This document shows, piece by piece, positions 21,469-31,705 of a DNA stretch of 53,819 nucleotides. Numbering within the stretch: position 1 is the stretch's first letter; the number at the start of each line of letters is the position of its first letter. The notes beneath the pieces are model-generated. The model ran no database searches. It was not told the DNA's origin and was given only the letters and a program-made list of their open reading frames with translations. The position numbers and the translations under genes were made by a program. Where the stretch lies: positions 1 through 53,819 of the forward strand of contig JAKCWW010002760.1 in the NCBI GenBank assembly GCA_026260175.1. The letters run 5' to 3'. This DNA comes from Reticulitermes lucifugus (taxonomy: Eukaryota; Arthropoda; Insecta; Blattodea; Rhinotermitidae).

Positions 21469-21607
21469 ATTCACTCTGCCCCAGCCTGTATTTTAGTGCT
21501 TGTTGTAATTATACTAATTTAAGAATTTCATTAAACTAAGGCTACATTAGTCTAATACCAACCAACAGATGCACAAGATTATTGACATATATAAAATGTA
21601 TTTGAGT

Positions 21608-21651
21608 CCCCTACACATGTTTCAGCAAATGAGTTGCCATCTTCAGGGGGG
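21608..21651 (-). ncRNA. Hammerhead ribozyme motif, core intact
   Basis: Minus strand, in order: CCCC (stem I), CUGAAGA (complement of 21640-21646), stem II GGCAA/UUGCU with loop CUCAU, GAAA, stem III AC-AUGU-GU, A at the cleavage position, GGGG (complement of 21608-21611). Every conserved core base of a type I hammerhead is present, and stem I is fully complementary. It self-cleaves RNA in the known families. No protein-coding part of a parent element is visible upstream. Confidence 0.75.
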
Positions 21652-22015
21652 TTTTAGCGGAGAACTGCAAGAACGTTTTACATGCAAGAATATTTCCATT
21701 CCTTAACAGTCCTTCCCAAATATTTCAACTGTTCCACCCTTTCAAAGGGTATTATCTATCTAATGTTTTCACTTCGTCCTGCATTCTCATCTCCACACAA
21801 GCACACAGGTGTGCAGGTATTTCTTGTATTCTTTCACATCCTCTTCCTTTCAAAAAGTATGCCCGCCTGGCCCGCGTCCGCTACAGCCACGTAATCGTAT
21901 CCTCGTCCTTATCAACAAATATGTCCGCCTCAACCTCAACGTGGCAGCTTCTCGCACTCTCCGACTGGCGCACGGCCGTTACAGCTACGGAATAATTTTA
22001 TTTGAGGCTGTATAA

Positions 22016-22335
22016 AAGGGTAAAAGGTAAAGATAAAGGTAAAGGTAACACTCTCCCTACACACGCCATTAAAGGCATATGGGGGAGTATAGATATAGCG
22101 TCACTCATTCCTAAATCCCCGGCACTAGACTGGAGATAGTGGTCAACTTAACGCCCCGTCATTTTACCCTGGGGAAGAACCCCAGCATCCATTGTACCCG
22201 CGAAAGGCTGGATGGGCCCCAGCGCCGCTCTGAACGTCTTGGAGAGAGAATAATTTCTTGCCTCTGTCGGGATTCAAATACCGTTCCGTCCTGCCCACAG
22301 CCTAGTTCCTATACCGGCTACGCTATTCCGGCTCC
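22016..22335 (-). mobile_element. SINE-B, full length
   Basis: Minus orientation. The head starts with GGAGCCGGAATAGCGTAGCC at 22335; the B-box region is the complement of 'gggattcaaataccg' near 22270. The body has the family blocks 'cggcactagactggaga' and 'gccattaaaggcatatgggg' on the plus strand. The 3' tail is (TTTACC)n, visible on the plus strand as the 'aaaggtaaagataaaggtaa' run at 22018-22048. No clear target duplication was found. Confidence 0.8.
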
Positions 22336-22920
22336 CGATATACTGCACTAGTATTTGCCTGGAAATGTTATAAAAATCACGATAAATATCTGTCACAAGT
22401 GCCGACATTAGGGCCATGAACCGTGATAGTAAGCTCACTATCGCAAAGCAGAACATTGCGATTATTCAGTCAGTGTCGCTGAAGTACTACGTAAAATATA
22501 AAACCCTTTGCGTGGCACTGTGTTTCCAGTCCGTGTTGTGACCTCTGTCGTCATAACGCTGCTCTGATAGCGGTTTCTTGTTTGACTTGCCTTGCGCCGG
22601 TGTCGCAATTAGTCACACAGGTGTTCAGGTCTCAGTCATTTCGCAGTAATGTGTATAATGCACGGTGCTGTTTTGTGTCTGCCGTCTTTCCACAGCGACG
22701 TTTATACTGCGCAACTGAAGTTACACACGTGCATAGGTTCCAGCATGTGGTGCTTATCTCAAGGAGGTTGAGGTGGAAGGGGCATACGTTAGAAACGATG
22801 GAAATGATTTCCTGCAAATGACTTTCACTGCATCTGATTTTCTTCTATTGCTCCAGTTGAAATTAGTTTTATGTAGTAAAATTTTATTTTGGGGTAACCG
22901 AATCACTTGTTAAATCTTTC
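22336..22920. other. No gene seen
   Basis: The 79-codon plus and 61-codon minus ORFs overlap each other and resemble no known protein. No repeat recognised. Confidence 0.45.
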
Positions 22921-22924
22921 AGGT

Positions 22925-23065
22925 GACATCCACCCATTCACGCATCCAACCAGTCACCTACACACCCACAAACACATTCACCCATTCATCTGTCCATCTG
23001 TCCATCCATCAACCCATCCCCACCTACACCCTTTAATCCATCCATCCACTCTCTCATTCACCCAC
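22925..23065. repeat. Degenerate CCAT/CCATT microsatellite
   Basis: About 140 bp of imperfect 'cccattca' and 'tccatccatc' units with interruptions, read on the plus strand. Confidence 0.85.
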
Positions 23066-23392
23066 GTGACGTGTACTGTACACTGAGTGCAACTGGTGTC
23101 ACGTATTGTGAGCAAGTGCTGATGTATGTAGGACACTGTAATACCCCTTTCGTGGCGAACGTCGACCACTGTCGAAACGCCGTGTGCGGTTTAAAAAACC
23201 AAAGTCGGAAGTCGGCTAAAATCGCCGCCAATGACATGCACAGTAATGGCGGCCATTTAAATTTTCGTGTTTTTCAGAGTACCCCCGGGTATTTAATTAA
23301 AGGTGCGTAAAGGGGTTAATTGGTCAGCATAAATGGTTATTACTTGCTCCATCTCCGATTATTTTCAGCAAACGTTTAATAAGCAGTAAGGG

Positions 23393-23627
23393 AAGAGGCA
23401 ACTTGGAAGTCGTAGATGGAAGGATAACATCAAAACAAATGTTAAATCAATAAAATTCGAGGGTGTGGACTGGATTAGTCTGGTTTCAGATACGGACAAA
23501 TAGTGAGCTGTAATGAGTGCGGTAAGGAACGTGCAAGTTTTATGAAAGGTGGAAATTTTGTTGAGAAGCTGGACAACTATACACTTCCTGCTTAGGAGGA
23601 ACTTAGTTAGTTAGTTAGTTAGTTCGC
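23393..23627 (+). pseudogene. LINE-1-type C-terminus with GTTA tail
   Basis: The frame from 23393 reads KRQLGSRRWKDNIKTNVKSI, then FEGVDWISLVSDTDK, two stops, and AVMSAVRNVQVL to a stop at 23543-23545. This matches the KRPLGRPRRRWEDNIK...DWI.LAQD...[10 protein letters not shown] end of a LINE ORF2. The following UTR ends in (GTTA)n at about 23608-23628, a usual tail for this family. It is 5'-truncated and inactive. Confidence 0.8.
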
Positions 23628-24084
23628 TAAGTAGGTAGATCGTTGGGTAGTCAGTCAGTCACATTATTTTGCAATCTATAAGTTTTGTTTTTGTACATTT
23701 TTCTAAAGCCAATCATCACACAAACTTCAGTGCCCAAAATTATGATTGGACTCTAAAGTTAATGCTTGAATTAAAAATAGAGGATTTTTATATGTCAAAT
23801 TAAAATGAGGTATTGCATGTCACTAACATAGCAGATACTCATATATGCAGTAGGCCCTATGCATAAAGAGAGTTTTACATTTCGAAGTTAAAAGTTGGTG
23901 ATTAGATCATTATCTTAATTGATTAACTAAATAGAATAATTGTGGATGAAACAAATAATTGCAGTAATCCTACTATGCCTACCTGTGTCGATACAGACTC
24001 ATAATTTAGTTTTTAATTTCCACGTTACAGTGCTGTAATTCCACTTTCACTTAAATTAAGGGTACAAAAAACGCATTCTTACAC
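23628..24084. other. No gene seen
   Basis: AT-rich stretch between the LINE tail and the PLE remnant. It may include more of the 5'-truncated PLE, but no PLE protein could be read here. Confidence 0.4.
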
Positions 24085-24107
24085 GGCCCTATACCATGTA
24101 ATACCGT

Positions 24108-24586
24108 AGTACCAATACAATACGTAATTACCTGAAAGTCAGGACAGACAACACAATAGATCAATACATGAAAAGTGGCATTTATAAATTAACGTGTACC
24201 ACGTGTGACTGTTCATATGTAGGACAGACAGGAAGATCTAAAACAAAGATATTTAGAACACACTAGATACATCAGGAATAATGACCCACAATCAGCCTAC
24301 GCAGCACACATCCTCAATAATATACATGAATATGGAAGCATTAATAATAATATGACCCTACTCAAACAAGCAAATAAAGGACCACATATGAACTCCCTAG
24401 AACAATTTTACATTCAATTATATGCACACAATAAAAAAACTAGAACCCGAACAAATACCAGGAGAATTTAACCCTTATTCCGGTTTGTTTATAACCTTCA
24501 CAGGCGTCACTTTACGTGACTTTGACCTATATATACCCCTGCTCGAACATAGCACAGTTAGTAAGCCACCAGCAACCCAACAATGA
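24108..24586 (+). pseudogene. Penelope-like element, GIY-YIG endonuclease part
   Basis: The C-terminal part of a Penelope-like (PLE) reverse transcriptase-endonuclease. Frame one from 24108 reads TNTIRNYLKV...KSGIYKLTC then CDCSYVGQTGRSK: the GIY (24177-24185) and YVG motifs of the GIY-YIG nuclease, with the CxxC-like pair typical of PLEs. A frameshift near 24255 leads to EHTRYIRNNDPQSAYAAHIL and then NSLEQFYIQLYAHNKK. A second frameshift in the A run at 24432-24439 leads to LEPEQIPGEFNPY and a stop at 24584-24586. The reverse transcriptase is missing (5' truncation). The domain cuts target DNA in live elements; this copy is dead. A hammerhead motif follows 243 bp downstream. Confidence 0.88.
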
Positions 24587-24900
24587 ACAGGAAATAACTG
24601 ACACAGGTATGTGCAATCAACAGACGTTCTACCAAAATTAATTTTAATTTAAATGTAATTTGACTTTATCTTAAATATCTTAAATTAAAGATGTTTTAAT
24701 ATTGTTTTTCAGAATTCAAAATACTATACAGTTATTCAAGATACTACACAGTTAACGACATTTATTTATTTTAACTTATATTTTAATATGTACCATAAAT
24801 ATTTAGCTGATGTAATTTGAGAAAGTGAGCCCCTGAAGATGAACCGTAAATTGGTTCGAAACATGTTGGGCATTTTTTAATAAAACTTTGTTAAATAACA
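24587..24900 (+). repeat. PLE 3' region (pLTR-like)
   Basis: Non-coding AT-rich sequence between the PLE stop codon and a point just past the hammerhead. In PLEs such ribozymes sit in the terminal repeat called the pLTR. The right limit is not certain, because no target duplication was seen. Confidence 0.55.
24829..24871 (+). ncRNA. Hammerhead ribozyme motif of a PLE, core intact
   Basis: Plus strand, in order: GCCC (24829-24832, stem I), CUGAAGA (24833-24839), stem II GAACC/GGUUC (24841-24845 with 24853-24857), GAAA (24858-24861), stem III ACAUGU, U at the cleavage position (24867), GGGC (24868-24871) closing stem I with four Watson-Crick pairs. All core positions are met. ACAUGU is a perfect palindrome, so stem III can form better between two copies than within one, as reported for minimal hammerheads of PLEs. 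Its position after a GIY-YIG domain confirms the family. Confidence 0.88.
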
Positions 24901-26931
24901 TAAACAGTGTATATTTGTCGGAGTAAGATTTATTTTAATCAAAAAGAAAGTACGGTGCAAGTAACGTAAAGTTTACCATGGAATTCCTTCGAAATGTTTC
25001 TGTATAGTTGACAGTTTAGGCCTCCGTTTCGTTTCCATTATGCGAGTATTGTTGTGTTGAATTAGTATTACGGCCTGAAGACCTCAACATAGCAGTACAA
25101 GATCTCCCCCCCCCCTCCTCCATTTGTGACAACATTTCTCGAATAGTAACAACAGACGTGACAGCCTCAGATCTCGCTAAGTCGATTCCATAAATCAAAC
25201 CTGTTGTCTTTTATACAATATTTGCAGATAGCTCGCTTATTCATACAAAGTCACTAGCTTAGTCTGCTCCATCGAAAAGTTGTCCACGTTCCTACGCTCT
25301 TCCCGCCTTCTAGCAGATGACCGCTCAAATTACAGCCAATAGCCTCCACCTGTTCTCGTATGTAGGAACGTATACTAAAGCCACAGAAAGAAGTCCCATT
25401 CATCGACTCCTTGCACATCTCCGTCGAGCTGATGTAGCTGTAACCAGCGTACTTACCTCTAGGACTTTCCAATCGTTTACATCGTCTTTTCACAGGAATA
25501 TTGACAGCCACGTATTGAACGTCGTTAGCAACACGGGCTTTGGGCTGGACGCTACAGGCCAGGCAGGGTGTGAGGGAAATGGGGCAGTAGGCAGAAACTG
25601 GGAACTTCGACCGTGCGTGATCCTCGCCAAACATGGGACTTCTTTCCGTGACCTCGTTATAGATAACAGATAATAGTCATGAGTAAACGGAAGGCAATTT
25701 ATCAAAGACACACCTAAGCAAGCGTTTTCCTTTTGCCTTCTTACCTCTGTTAAATTACATATTCTTATTTCATATCCACAAACCGGGAAACTTGAAACTA
25801 AAACCAGCATTGGTCCATGATTTGAGAAAACACACTTTCACTTATCTGAAACTTACATCAAGGCTGCGGTATCACATATCTTGTATGTGAGCAGGCACAT
25901 ATTCCACTTGTCTTATTTGGTTTCTGTAATCTATAAATCTCACGTAGTAGTCGAGGTCTTCCAGTTGCAAAGTGTGTGTTGTTGCCCTTGAAGGGACAAG
26001 AGCTAACTCAACCAGATGTCACATTTAAGCATTCATTCTACAGTGAAATACTGGCGGCGTGATCTTTTCCTAGGGAGGAGTTCTCCTTATGATCCAGAGG
26101 GAGAAGTTCTCAGACAATGAGGACCCACGTTCTTTATGAAATATTCTTGCACAGTGGAAGCTACAATTCTCCGAATGTAGACGGGATAAATAATGAAGGA
26201 AACTTGCACATAAACGTGCCGCAGTTGATCAAAATTCTGCTGACAGTTTCTTTCTTCAAGTCCAAGTGCTCCGTGAGCTGGTTCACTGTGCATTACTCAG
26301 AATCATTACGACTGCTGGAAACGGGACGCAAAACATGTCCATTTCTGGACATTACGCGTACATCCATTGTCGTGAATCTTGTCAGCACAAAATAATAAGT
26401 TCTGGCCAGAACTTCTCACAACTGATTTTGTTTAGTCTTTTGTTTTCACAAGGAGCTACATCATCTCAAAGTTTTGCATCGTCACCTTGTTTGTCATTTT
26501 TAACGTACAAAGGAAAACTTCCACATAAAATATGAATGCTCATCATCTACCCTTATACCAAACTCCACATGCTTAGCTAAAATGGTCAGTCATATAATAA
26601 AACGGATATATAACGTATATTATGTACAAAAATGTATATAAACTTGTAAGGTTTTATTACGTATTCTGCAAAAATAAATGAAATGACTAAAGATGTAATA
26701 TTTTTGCGAAGGCCTGACGAGACACAAAATGTCAGGACATTTGTCACTTGTTCCGTGCTAGTGTGAAATATGGAGTCTTACGTCAAGAGCGGGGCATAAA
26801 TTACCTGATTTTCTTAAGCAAGTGTTCGGGAGAATGTATGGGCATAAGAATGTAGCGGGTAACAGTGTAAAGCATTAAGAGAAATTTCTGATTTGTAAAG
26901 GTTATCTAGTTTTATTACGACAGTGGAATCT
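24901..26931. other. No confirmed gene; SINE-like head and ORF pair
   Basis: At 25125-25200 the minus strand reads LARSEAVTSVVTIREML, similar to the ARFEAVTAVLMK repeat at 31095-31245. Around 25254-25810 a GC-richer patch carries overlapping ORFs of 126, 118 and 106 codons on both strands, none of which I recognise. Open frames on both strands point to base composition rather than a gene. The rest is AT-rich and blank. Confidence 0.4.
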
Positions 26932-27190
26932 AAGGGGTTAGGATATGTTGAGTACATAACTAGGATAGAAGGAGCAAGGAATCTGTGCGGAATTTTGGTG
27001 GAGAAATTACCATTCGGAAGATCGTACTACATATGGGAAGACAGCACTGAAATGAATGCTTTGGAAGTAGGTTGTGGTGAAGTTGGATGAACCTGGCTAA
27101 GGACCATGTTCAATGGCGACACTTGGTACTAGCGGTGCTGAAGCTTCTGAGTCTATTATTAGCGATCTAATTAAAACTAAATTGTTTGTT
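26932..27190 (+). pseudogene. LINE-1-type C-terminal fragment
   Basis: Frame one from 26932 reads KGLGYVEYITRIEGARN then LCGILVEKLPFGRSYYIWED. This parallels RWAGHVARMGE.RN, then ILVGKPEGKRPLGRPRRRWED of intact copies. After a frameshift it continues LAKDHVQWRHLVLAVLKLLS, the LAQDR.QWRALV..V.NLRV end. Substitutions at most conserved glycines and prolines show long decay. Confidence 0.65.
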
Positions 27191-27895
27191 GTGTAGCTTG
27201 CACCGCAGACGTTCGCATGATATTCTTGTCAGAAGGTACGCTTAGTGCACCTCCAGCGGCGTGATAAATCTTGACAAGTGTTGGGCACTTTACATACTAA
27301 CGACAGGTAGCAACTACTGCAGTTCAGTCTACTGAGAACAGAATGATGGAGCACGATATTTTCGAGGACGGACGTTCGGAAGAAGTAAACTGAACACAGA
27401 CGTAATGGAATCGTGAAATAATATCACATTTAATCTTATTTAAAAGATGGTCCAGCTGCATGTCCCTTTGTAGCTCGAGAAAGATCTATTGCAGGCATTC
27501 AGAAATATGTTCTAAATACATGCATGAAGGCAGTAGGCCTATTCTACTCATATAAGTCCAGGAGACTATGTTGGGAAAGATAGTGGACTGCTACACAGGA
27601 CGGATCTCATATAACATAACGACGTCTAAATTTGGCACGTTCGCGTAACCATGGTTGCAATGGAAATGCGACAATGCCTTCCCTTTGTAATGTTGACCTA
27701 CATGTAGCTGTCAAAAATCCGTCCAGTGGGTGCGGCGCTGATAGATGCAAACGGACGGAGGACAGATATGAAGAATCTAATAGGCCCTTTTTGCTATTTA
27801 TGCGAAGGCACCTAACAAGACTTTACCAAATCTGGCGGAGTACTTATAATATATTAGTCTTATATCTAATTTTCCTACAGAAATATTACACATAT
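27191..27895. other. No gene seen
   Basis: A 100-codon plus ORF (27632-27934) runs into the adjacent SINE and is not credible. No other structure recognised. Confidence 0.45.
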
Positions 27896-27906
27896 AAATC
27901 TACTTT

Positions 27907-28157
27907 CCCCCCCCCATGGCGCAACAGCCCCTAGTGGACCAGGGCCTCCTCATTATCAAGGCTTCACGATCACTCTCAGACATACCACACTCGGTAGGAC
28001 TCCTCTGGACGAGTGATCAGCCGGACGCAGAGACCTCTACCTAAAAATACATAGCACTCACAAGAGACAGACATCCATGCCCCCGGCAGAATTCGAACCC
28101 ACAATCCCAGCAAGCGAGCAGCCACGTCTTAGACCGCGCGGCCACGGGGATCGGTAC
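27907..28157 (-). mobile_element. SINE-A copy with 11-bp TSD
   Basis: Minus-orientation tRNA-derived SINE. The B box is the complement of 'gaattcgaacccac' near 28090; the A box is the complement of 'gaccgcgcggccac' near 28132. It shares 'gcagagacctctaccta' and 'acataccacactcggtagga' with the other SINE-A copies and ends in a poly-C/T run. Flanks AAATCTACTTT (27896-27906) and AAATCTACCTT (28158-28168) form a TSD with one mismatch. Confidence 0.87.
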
Positions 28158-28168
28158 AAATCTACCTT

Positions 28169-29050
28169 AGCAAATACAAATCTATTACAAAGCGTCAGCT
28201 ACGAATCACCACATAATCATACTACGTTCGTGTTTCGTTATGGAGAAAATTTTCAAACAAAACTTCTAGAACGTTACGAGCTGTATGTTTAAAGTGCTGT
28301 ACCAAATGTTTGTACGATGAGCCTTTCTGACAAAAATTATCTACCAGGATGCGGAAGAATGAAACTAATTGTATACACTTTGTGGAAACTTCTCATAAGA
28401 AGTTCTGCGGTTGCAGAAATAACAATTTCCTGCATAAACTGTCCATGCGGTAGTTCTGGAGTAAAATAATTATACACTGTCTCCTAGTGCCATTGCTTAA
28501 CATATCCATACCCCAAGTAATGTGCGTTGTTCTGAGAGTTTGCGTTTGTGTTTAGTTGTGTTGTGCGTGGGTGGTTTGCACAAGGCACAGCCAGCTAGGC
28601 GTGCCGTCACCTTGACCACGGTACTCCAGGAGGACACTTCTCGCTGCACAGTGTGGACTACGTGAGATTGACTGTCTCCTTTAGCAGCATAAATGAGGGA
28701 GTGAATGTTTCATACGAGTGCTTTTAGGCAAAGCACAGTCTGGACAAAGCCATGTACACAGGAAAGGGGTGGCTTACTGATTCAACACATCTCAGAACTT
28801 ACTCCCCAACACTCGCGGTAGAACCCTAAACATCAACACTGCTAATACCAATGCCCACAAAAGGACACAATCTTGAACGACTTCCACCTACTTCCTACCC
28901 TCACATTACCTTCAGCCATAGATCCAACTTAATTTCATTCTTGATATTCGAAATGGCGCCTTTTAAAGAAGACTGACAGCAAAATTCTGTGCGCATTTAT
29001 CAACGTGTCCAACGTAATTTCCATAATATCATTACCCTAATAATACTATC
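28169..29050. other. No gene seen
   Basis: No repeat, ORF or RNA motif recognised. Confidence 0.45.
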
Positions 29051-29265
29051 AAGCTCGCCACTGGACCCAAAGTTCGCGGGTTCAATTCCGGCCGAGGTAG
29101 ATGGATTTTTAAGGGTGATAAAAATCCGTAGGACAACTTCCTTCGGAGGGGAAGTAAAGCCGTGGGTCCCATGTCGTAGATTTACGGCATGTAAAAGAAC
29201 CTTACGGGCATGAATAGAGATGTTTCATAAGCAAAATTCAGCGGCCATTTCTCACCCAAGTCACC
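29051..29265 (+). repeat. SINE-C (tRNA-derived)
   Basis: B-box-like 'gcgggttcaattccg' at 29076-29090, then 'gccgaggtagatgg', 'gggtgataaaaatccg', 'ggaggggaagtaaagccgtg' and 'tagatttacggcatgtaaa'. The last blocks are a body that I recognise from many arthropod genomes, without recalling a formal family name. It occurs once in this window. Confidence 0.7.
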
Positions 29266-29475
29266 TGATTGACTGCTAGATGGCTCTGGCAGTCATATCA
29301 GGATGAGTATAACTTGTGCAGGCAGTGGACTGGTCATCACTACAGAATGCACACTTCCAGACCAAGAAACCTCTGAAAGGAGGCCATATGCTCCGCAAGG
29401 AGCGACAGGAGGAAAAATAAATAATACTATCAACAGAGGATGCTAGTGCCCGAAATTGGGCTGTCATGCAATAGT

Positions 29476-29545
29476 AATAGGAATATAAATATAATATATA
29501 AGACAATATATAAATATAATAATATAAATATAATAATGTAAATAT
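29476..29545. repeat. AT-rich ATAAATATAAT repeat
   Basis: Loose repetition of 'aatataaatataat' units over about 70 bp. Minus-strand Tyr/Ile-rich frames here are artefacts. Confidence 0.7.
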
Positions 29546-29931
29546 AATAGATTCACTACAAAAGACAGCTATACTTGGAAAATCACACATAATACAGAAA
29601 ATATTGCAGTCTGAAACTTGGAACCTGAGCGGTGGGGATCACGCTTGTTTCAAGAGAAGTACCAGGGAGAAAAGGCATGTGACAAGAGACAACAAAAACA
29701 ACAACAACAAAATAATAATAGTAACAATAATAATTAAGCAGGCATTTTTAAAATGCATACTTAACAGCACAAGTGCCAATTATAAAGCCAGCGCAAAAAC
29801 ACACATACAACATAAAACGGTTCAAATACATAAAACGAAACACTAAACAGGCAAAACAAAAACAATATGACAGCACTAGAAATATAGCAATGTAAAAAAG
29901 GTACTGGGACAAAACCCCTAATCCCTGAAAA

Positions 29932-29934
<3 letters not shown>

Positions 29935-29975
<41 letters not shown>
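29935..29975. repeat. (AAT)n microsatellite
   Basis: About 13 uninterrupted AAT units. Confidence 0.95.
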
Positions 29976-29978
<3 letters not shown>

Positions 29979-30522
29979 TTATGATGTAAGTCTATAAATC
30001 ATGAAGTTCCTGGGAATTAAACCCAAATTATGGCTTTTATTGAGATTATTTGTAGCTGAAAAATTAAAGAAAGAAATGCATAAATAAATAAATATAAAGG
30101 GCAATCCTTCTCTAAAATCGTGCAGCAACAGATATTTTTGTGTCATCAGGAGGTGCAGCGTACGGCAGGATAACGTGAACGGCTGGCACCTTGCAGATAT
30201 TAATGTTACTTAAATTTGGCACCTGGAAAAAAAAAGTTTTCCCATACCTGTTCTGTCATATGACATCGAGTTTTATCAAGTTTCCGAAAACCATTCTCCT
30301 TAGTAACATTCTAGTCTTCTAGGATATGACGCCGTGGATATCAGCAGCTATTAAAGTACAGGTACCAATATTTCAGAGAAGCTGGCTGCCTCACTTTCAG
30401 GAAAGGCCGGCATAGTCGGTCTTCTTGGACTACCCTGAAGTTTTACAGAGCAATAACCTCCGAAAATAGAAATAATTAAATAAATATCTCTCAAAACACA
30501 CCTAAATTATATTTCTTATGCA

Positions 30523-30563
30523 GAACTGCATGTTTCGCCCTATCTCAGGTCATCCTCATGCTC
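30523..30563 (-). ncRNA. Hammerhead-like motif, left arm
   Basis: Minus strand: GAGC (stem I), AUGAGGA (C3 to A), stem II GACCU/AGGGC (partly mispaired), GAAAC, AUGC (U16.1 to C), A, GUUC. GAGC pairs with GUUC allowing one G-U. Two core changes make self-cleavage unlikely. Confidence 0.6.
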
Positions 30564-30996
30564 ACAATTGGTCTTTAAAACATATTAATTATATAAAATA
30601 TGCATTACTTAAGTCAGTAAAATACAGTGAAAATTATTCAAAATGTTAAAAATGTTATGGTCACAAACAGGAAGAGGAACAACATAAAGCAGTCCACCTA
30701 TAATTTAGTTACCAACTCCCCGTCGGAACTGTGGATCAGCAAATGTGGAAGCCCACTTACATAATTAAACTTGGAATGAATCCACATCTATATACTCAGA
30801 CTGGAGATATTGTTATGACAACCTTGGAATAGCAAAGAAAGTAAAATCTGTAAACAGTATTTGTAACAATTGTGGCAGACACATATTGGTCCTGTGTATG
30901 ACCTTAACAATTTTGACAATTCTAATAACTTTAATTGCGTTTTGCGGACCTACATAATGTATATTTCTTCCTCAATACGTTTTAAAGACCAATTTT

Positions 30997-31037
30997 GAAT
31001 TTGAGGATGGCCTGAGATAGGTCGAAACATGTAGTTC
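30997..31037 (+). ncRNA. Hammerhead-like motif, right arm
   Basis: Plus strand: GAAU (stem I, 30997-31000), UUGAGGA (C3 to U), stem II GGCCU/AGGUC with loop GAGAU, GAAAC, palindromic ACAUGU, A, GUUC (31034-31037). Only C3 differs from the consensus, and stem I pairs with a closing U-G. Loss of C3 usually abolishes cleavage. Confidence 0.68.
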
Positions 31038-31094
31038 TGTATAATAAATAGAATTTAGTTGTGTTTGGACAGATATTGATTTAATTTTTTGTAC

Positions 31095-31245
31095 TATTAA
31101 CAATACAACGGGATGGCAATCTTTAAACCCCCCGAAAGGTTGGTACCGATATACCAATATACACAGCATCATAACCCAGAAGACTGGACTCTTCATCAGC
31201 ACCGCTGTAACAGCCTCAAATCTCGCACCTTTGCAGCTGAAAAAC
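31095..31245 (-). repeat. FEAVTAV-type interspersed repeat fragment
   Basis: Minus strand reads GARFEAVTAVLMKSPVFWVM then MLCILVYRYQPFGG. I recognise this conceptual peptide (F.AVTAV.MK..VFWDV.PC...) as a very common dispersed repeat in insect genomes, often misread as protein; the family name is not known to me. It abuts the right end of the 30474-31086 element. A shorter relative lies at 25125-25200. Confidence 0.6.
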
Positions 31246-31529
31246 AGCCCATCAAAAGCAAGGCATTGATCACCCTTTGTCACTAATCTAATTCTTCCAG
31301 CAGTTGGTAATGAAGAAAATTACAATCATCATCGTAATCTTCATCCTGACTCCCGCAGAGCTGTCTCTTTATTTCCTGAACTTCTCTTTTTGCAACAAAA
31401 TTTCAGATTAACAATTTTCATTTTAGGGTGTGAATTCCACCGACACTGTACCATTTTTACACCCAATCTTACGGAACCTGAAAGTCCACTCGTCGGCTGT
31501 GAGTGAGCAATATAAACGAGACGCACACG

Positions 31530-31705
31530 GCATTTCTGGAAGTGCCCGGTGCCGTGCCGTGCGTCACGTCAGGAAGGGGCCAGCCGCACCAACCGGTTGT
31601 GCTGTTCGTGTGACGGACGCGTGGGGGTGGGGTCACCGCGGGTCATATGTATGTGCCACCTCCCACTGAGTCGCAGTACACAGGCGAGTCTGCCTCTCCA
31701 GGTAC
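31530..31705 (+). other. GC- and CpG-rich island with a donor-like site
   Basis: A sharp local rise in C+G and CpG ('gtgccgtgccgtgcgtcacg', 'gtgtgacggacgcgtggggg') in AT-rich surroundings, ending in 'ctccaggtacgcag', which contains a CAG/GTACG splice-donor-like sequence. It could be a non-coding first exon with a promoter, or a GC-rich repeat. No initiator or downstream exon was found. Confidence 0.2.

Larger units (their letters stand above)
30474..31086. mobile_element. 613-bp inverted-repeat element with hammerhead arms
   Basis: Two arms of about 115 bp, 30474-30592 and 30972-31086, are inverted repeats with scattered substitutions: 'aattaaataaatatctctc' against the complement 'aattaaatcaatatctgtc', and 'ttggtctttaaaac' at the inner end in both. 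Each arm contains a hammerhead-like motif pointing outward. The interior of about 380 bp has no ORF or known domain. It may be a non-autonomous element related to PLEs, or two 5'-truncated PLE terminal repeats joined head to head. Confidence 0.8.

Noticed and set aside
22925..23065. CRISPR-like repeat array
   Set aside because: Units are irregular CCAT microsatellite without distinct spacers, in a eukaryotic context.
25254..25810. 126-, 118- and 106-codon overlapping ORFs
   Set aside because: Open on both strands in a GC-richer patch, with no recognised domain and no splice or promoter context.
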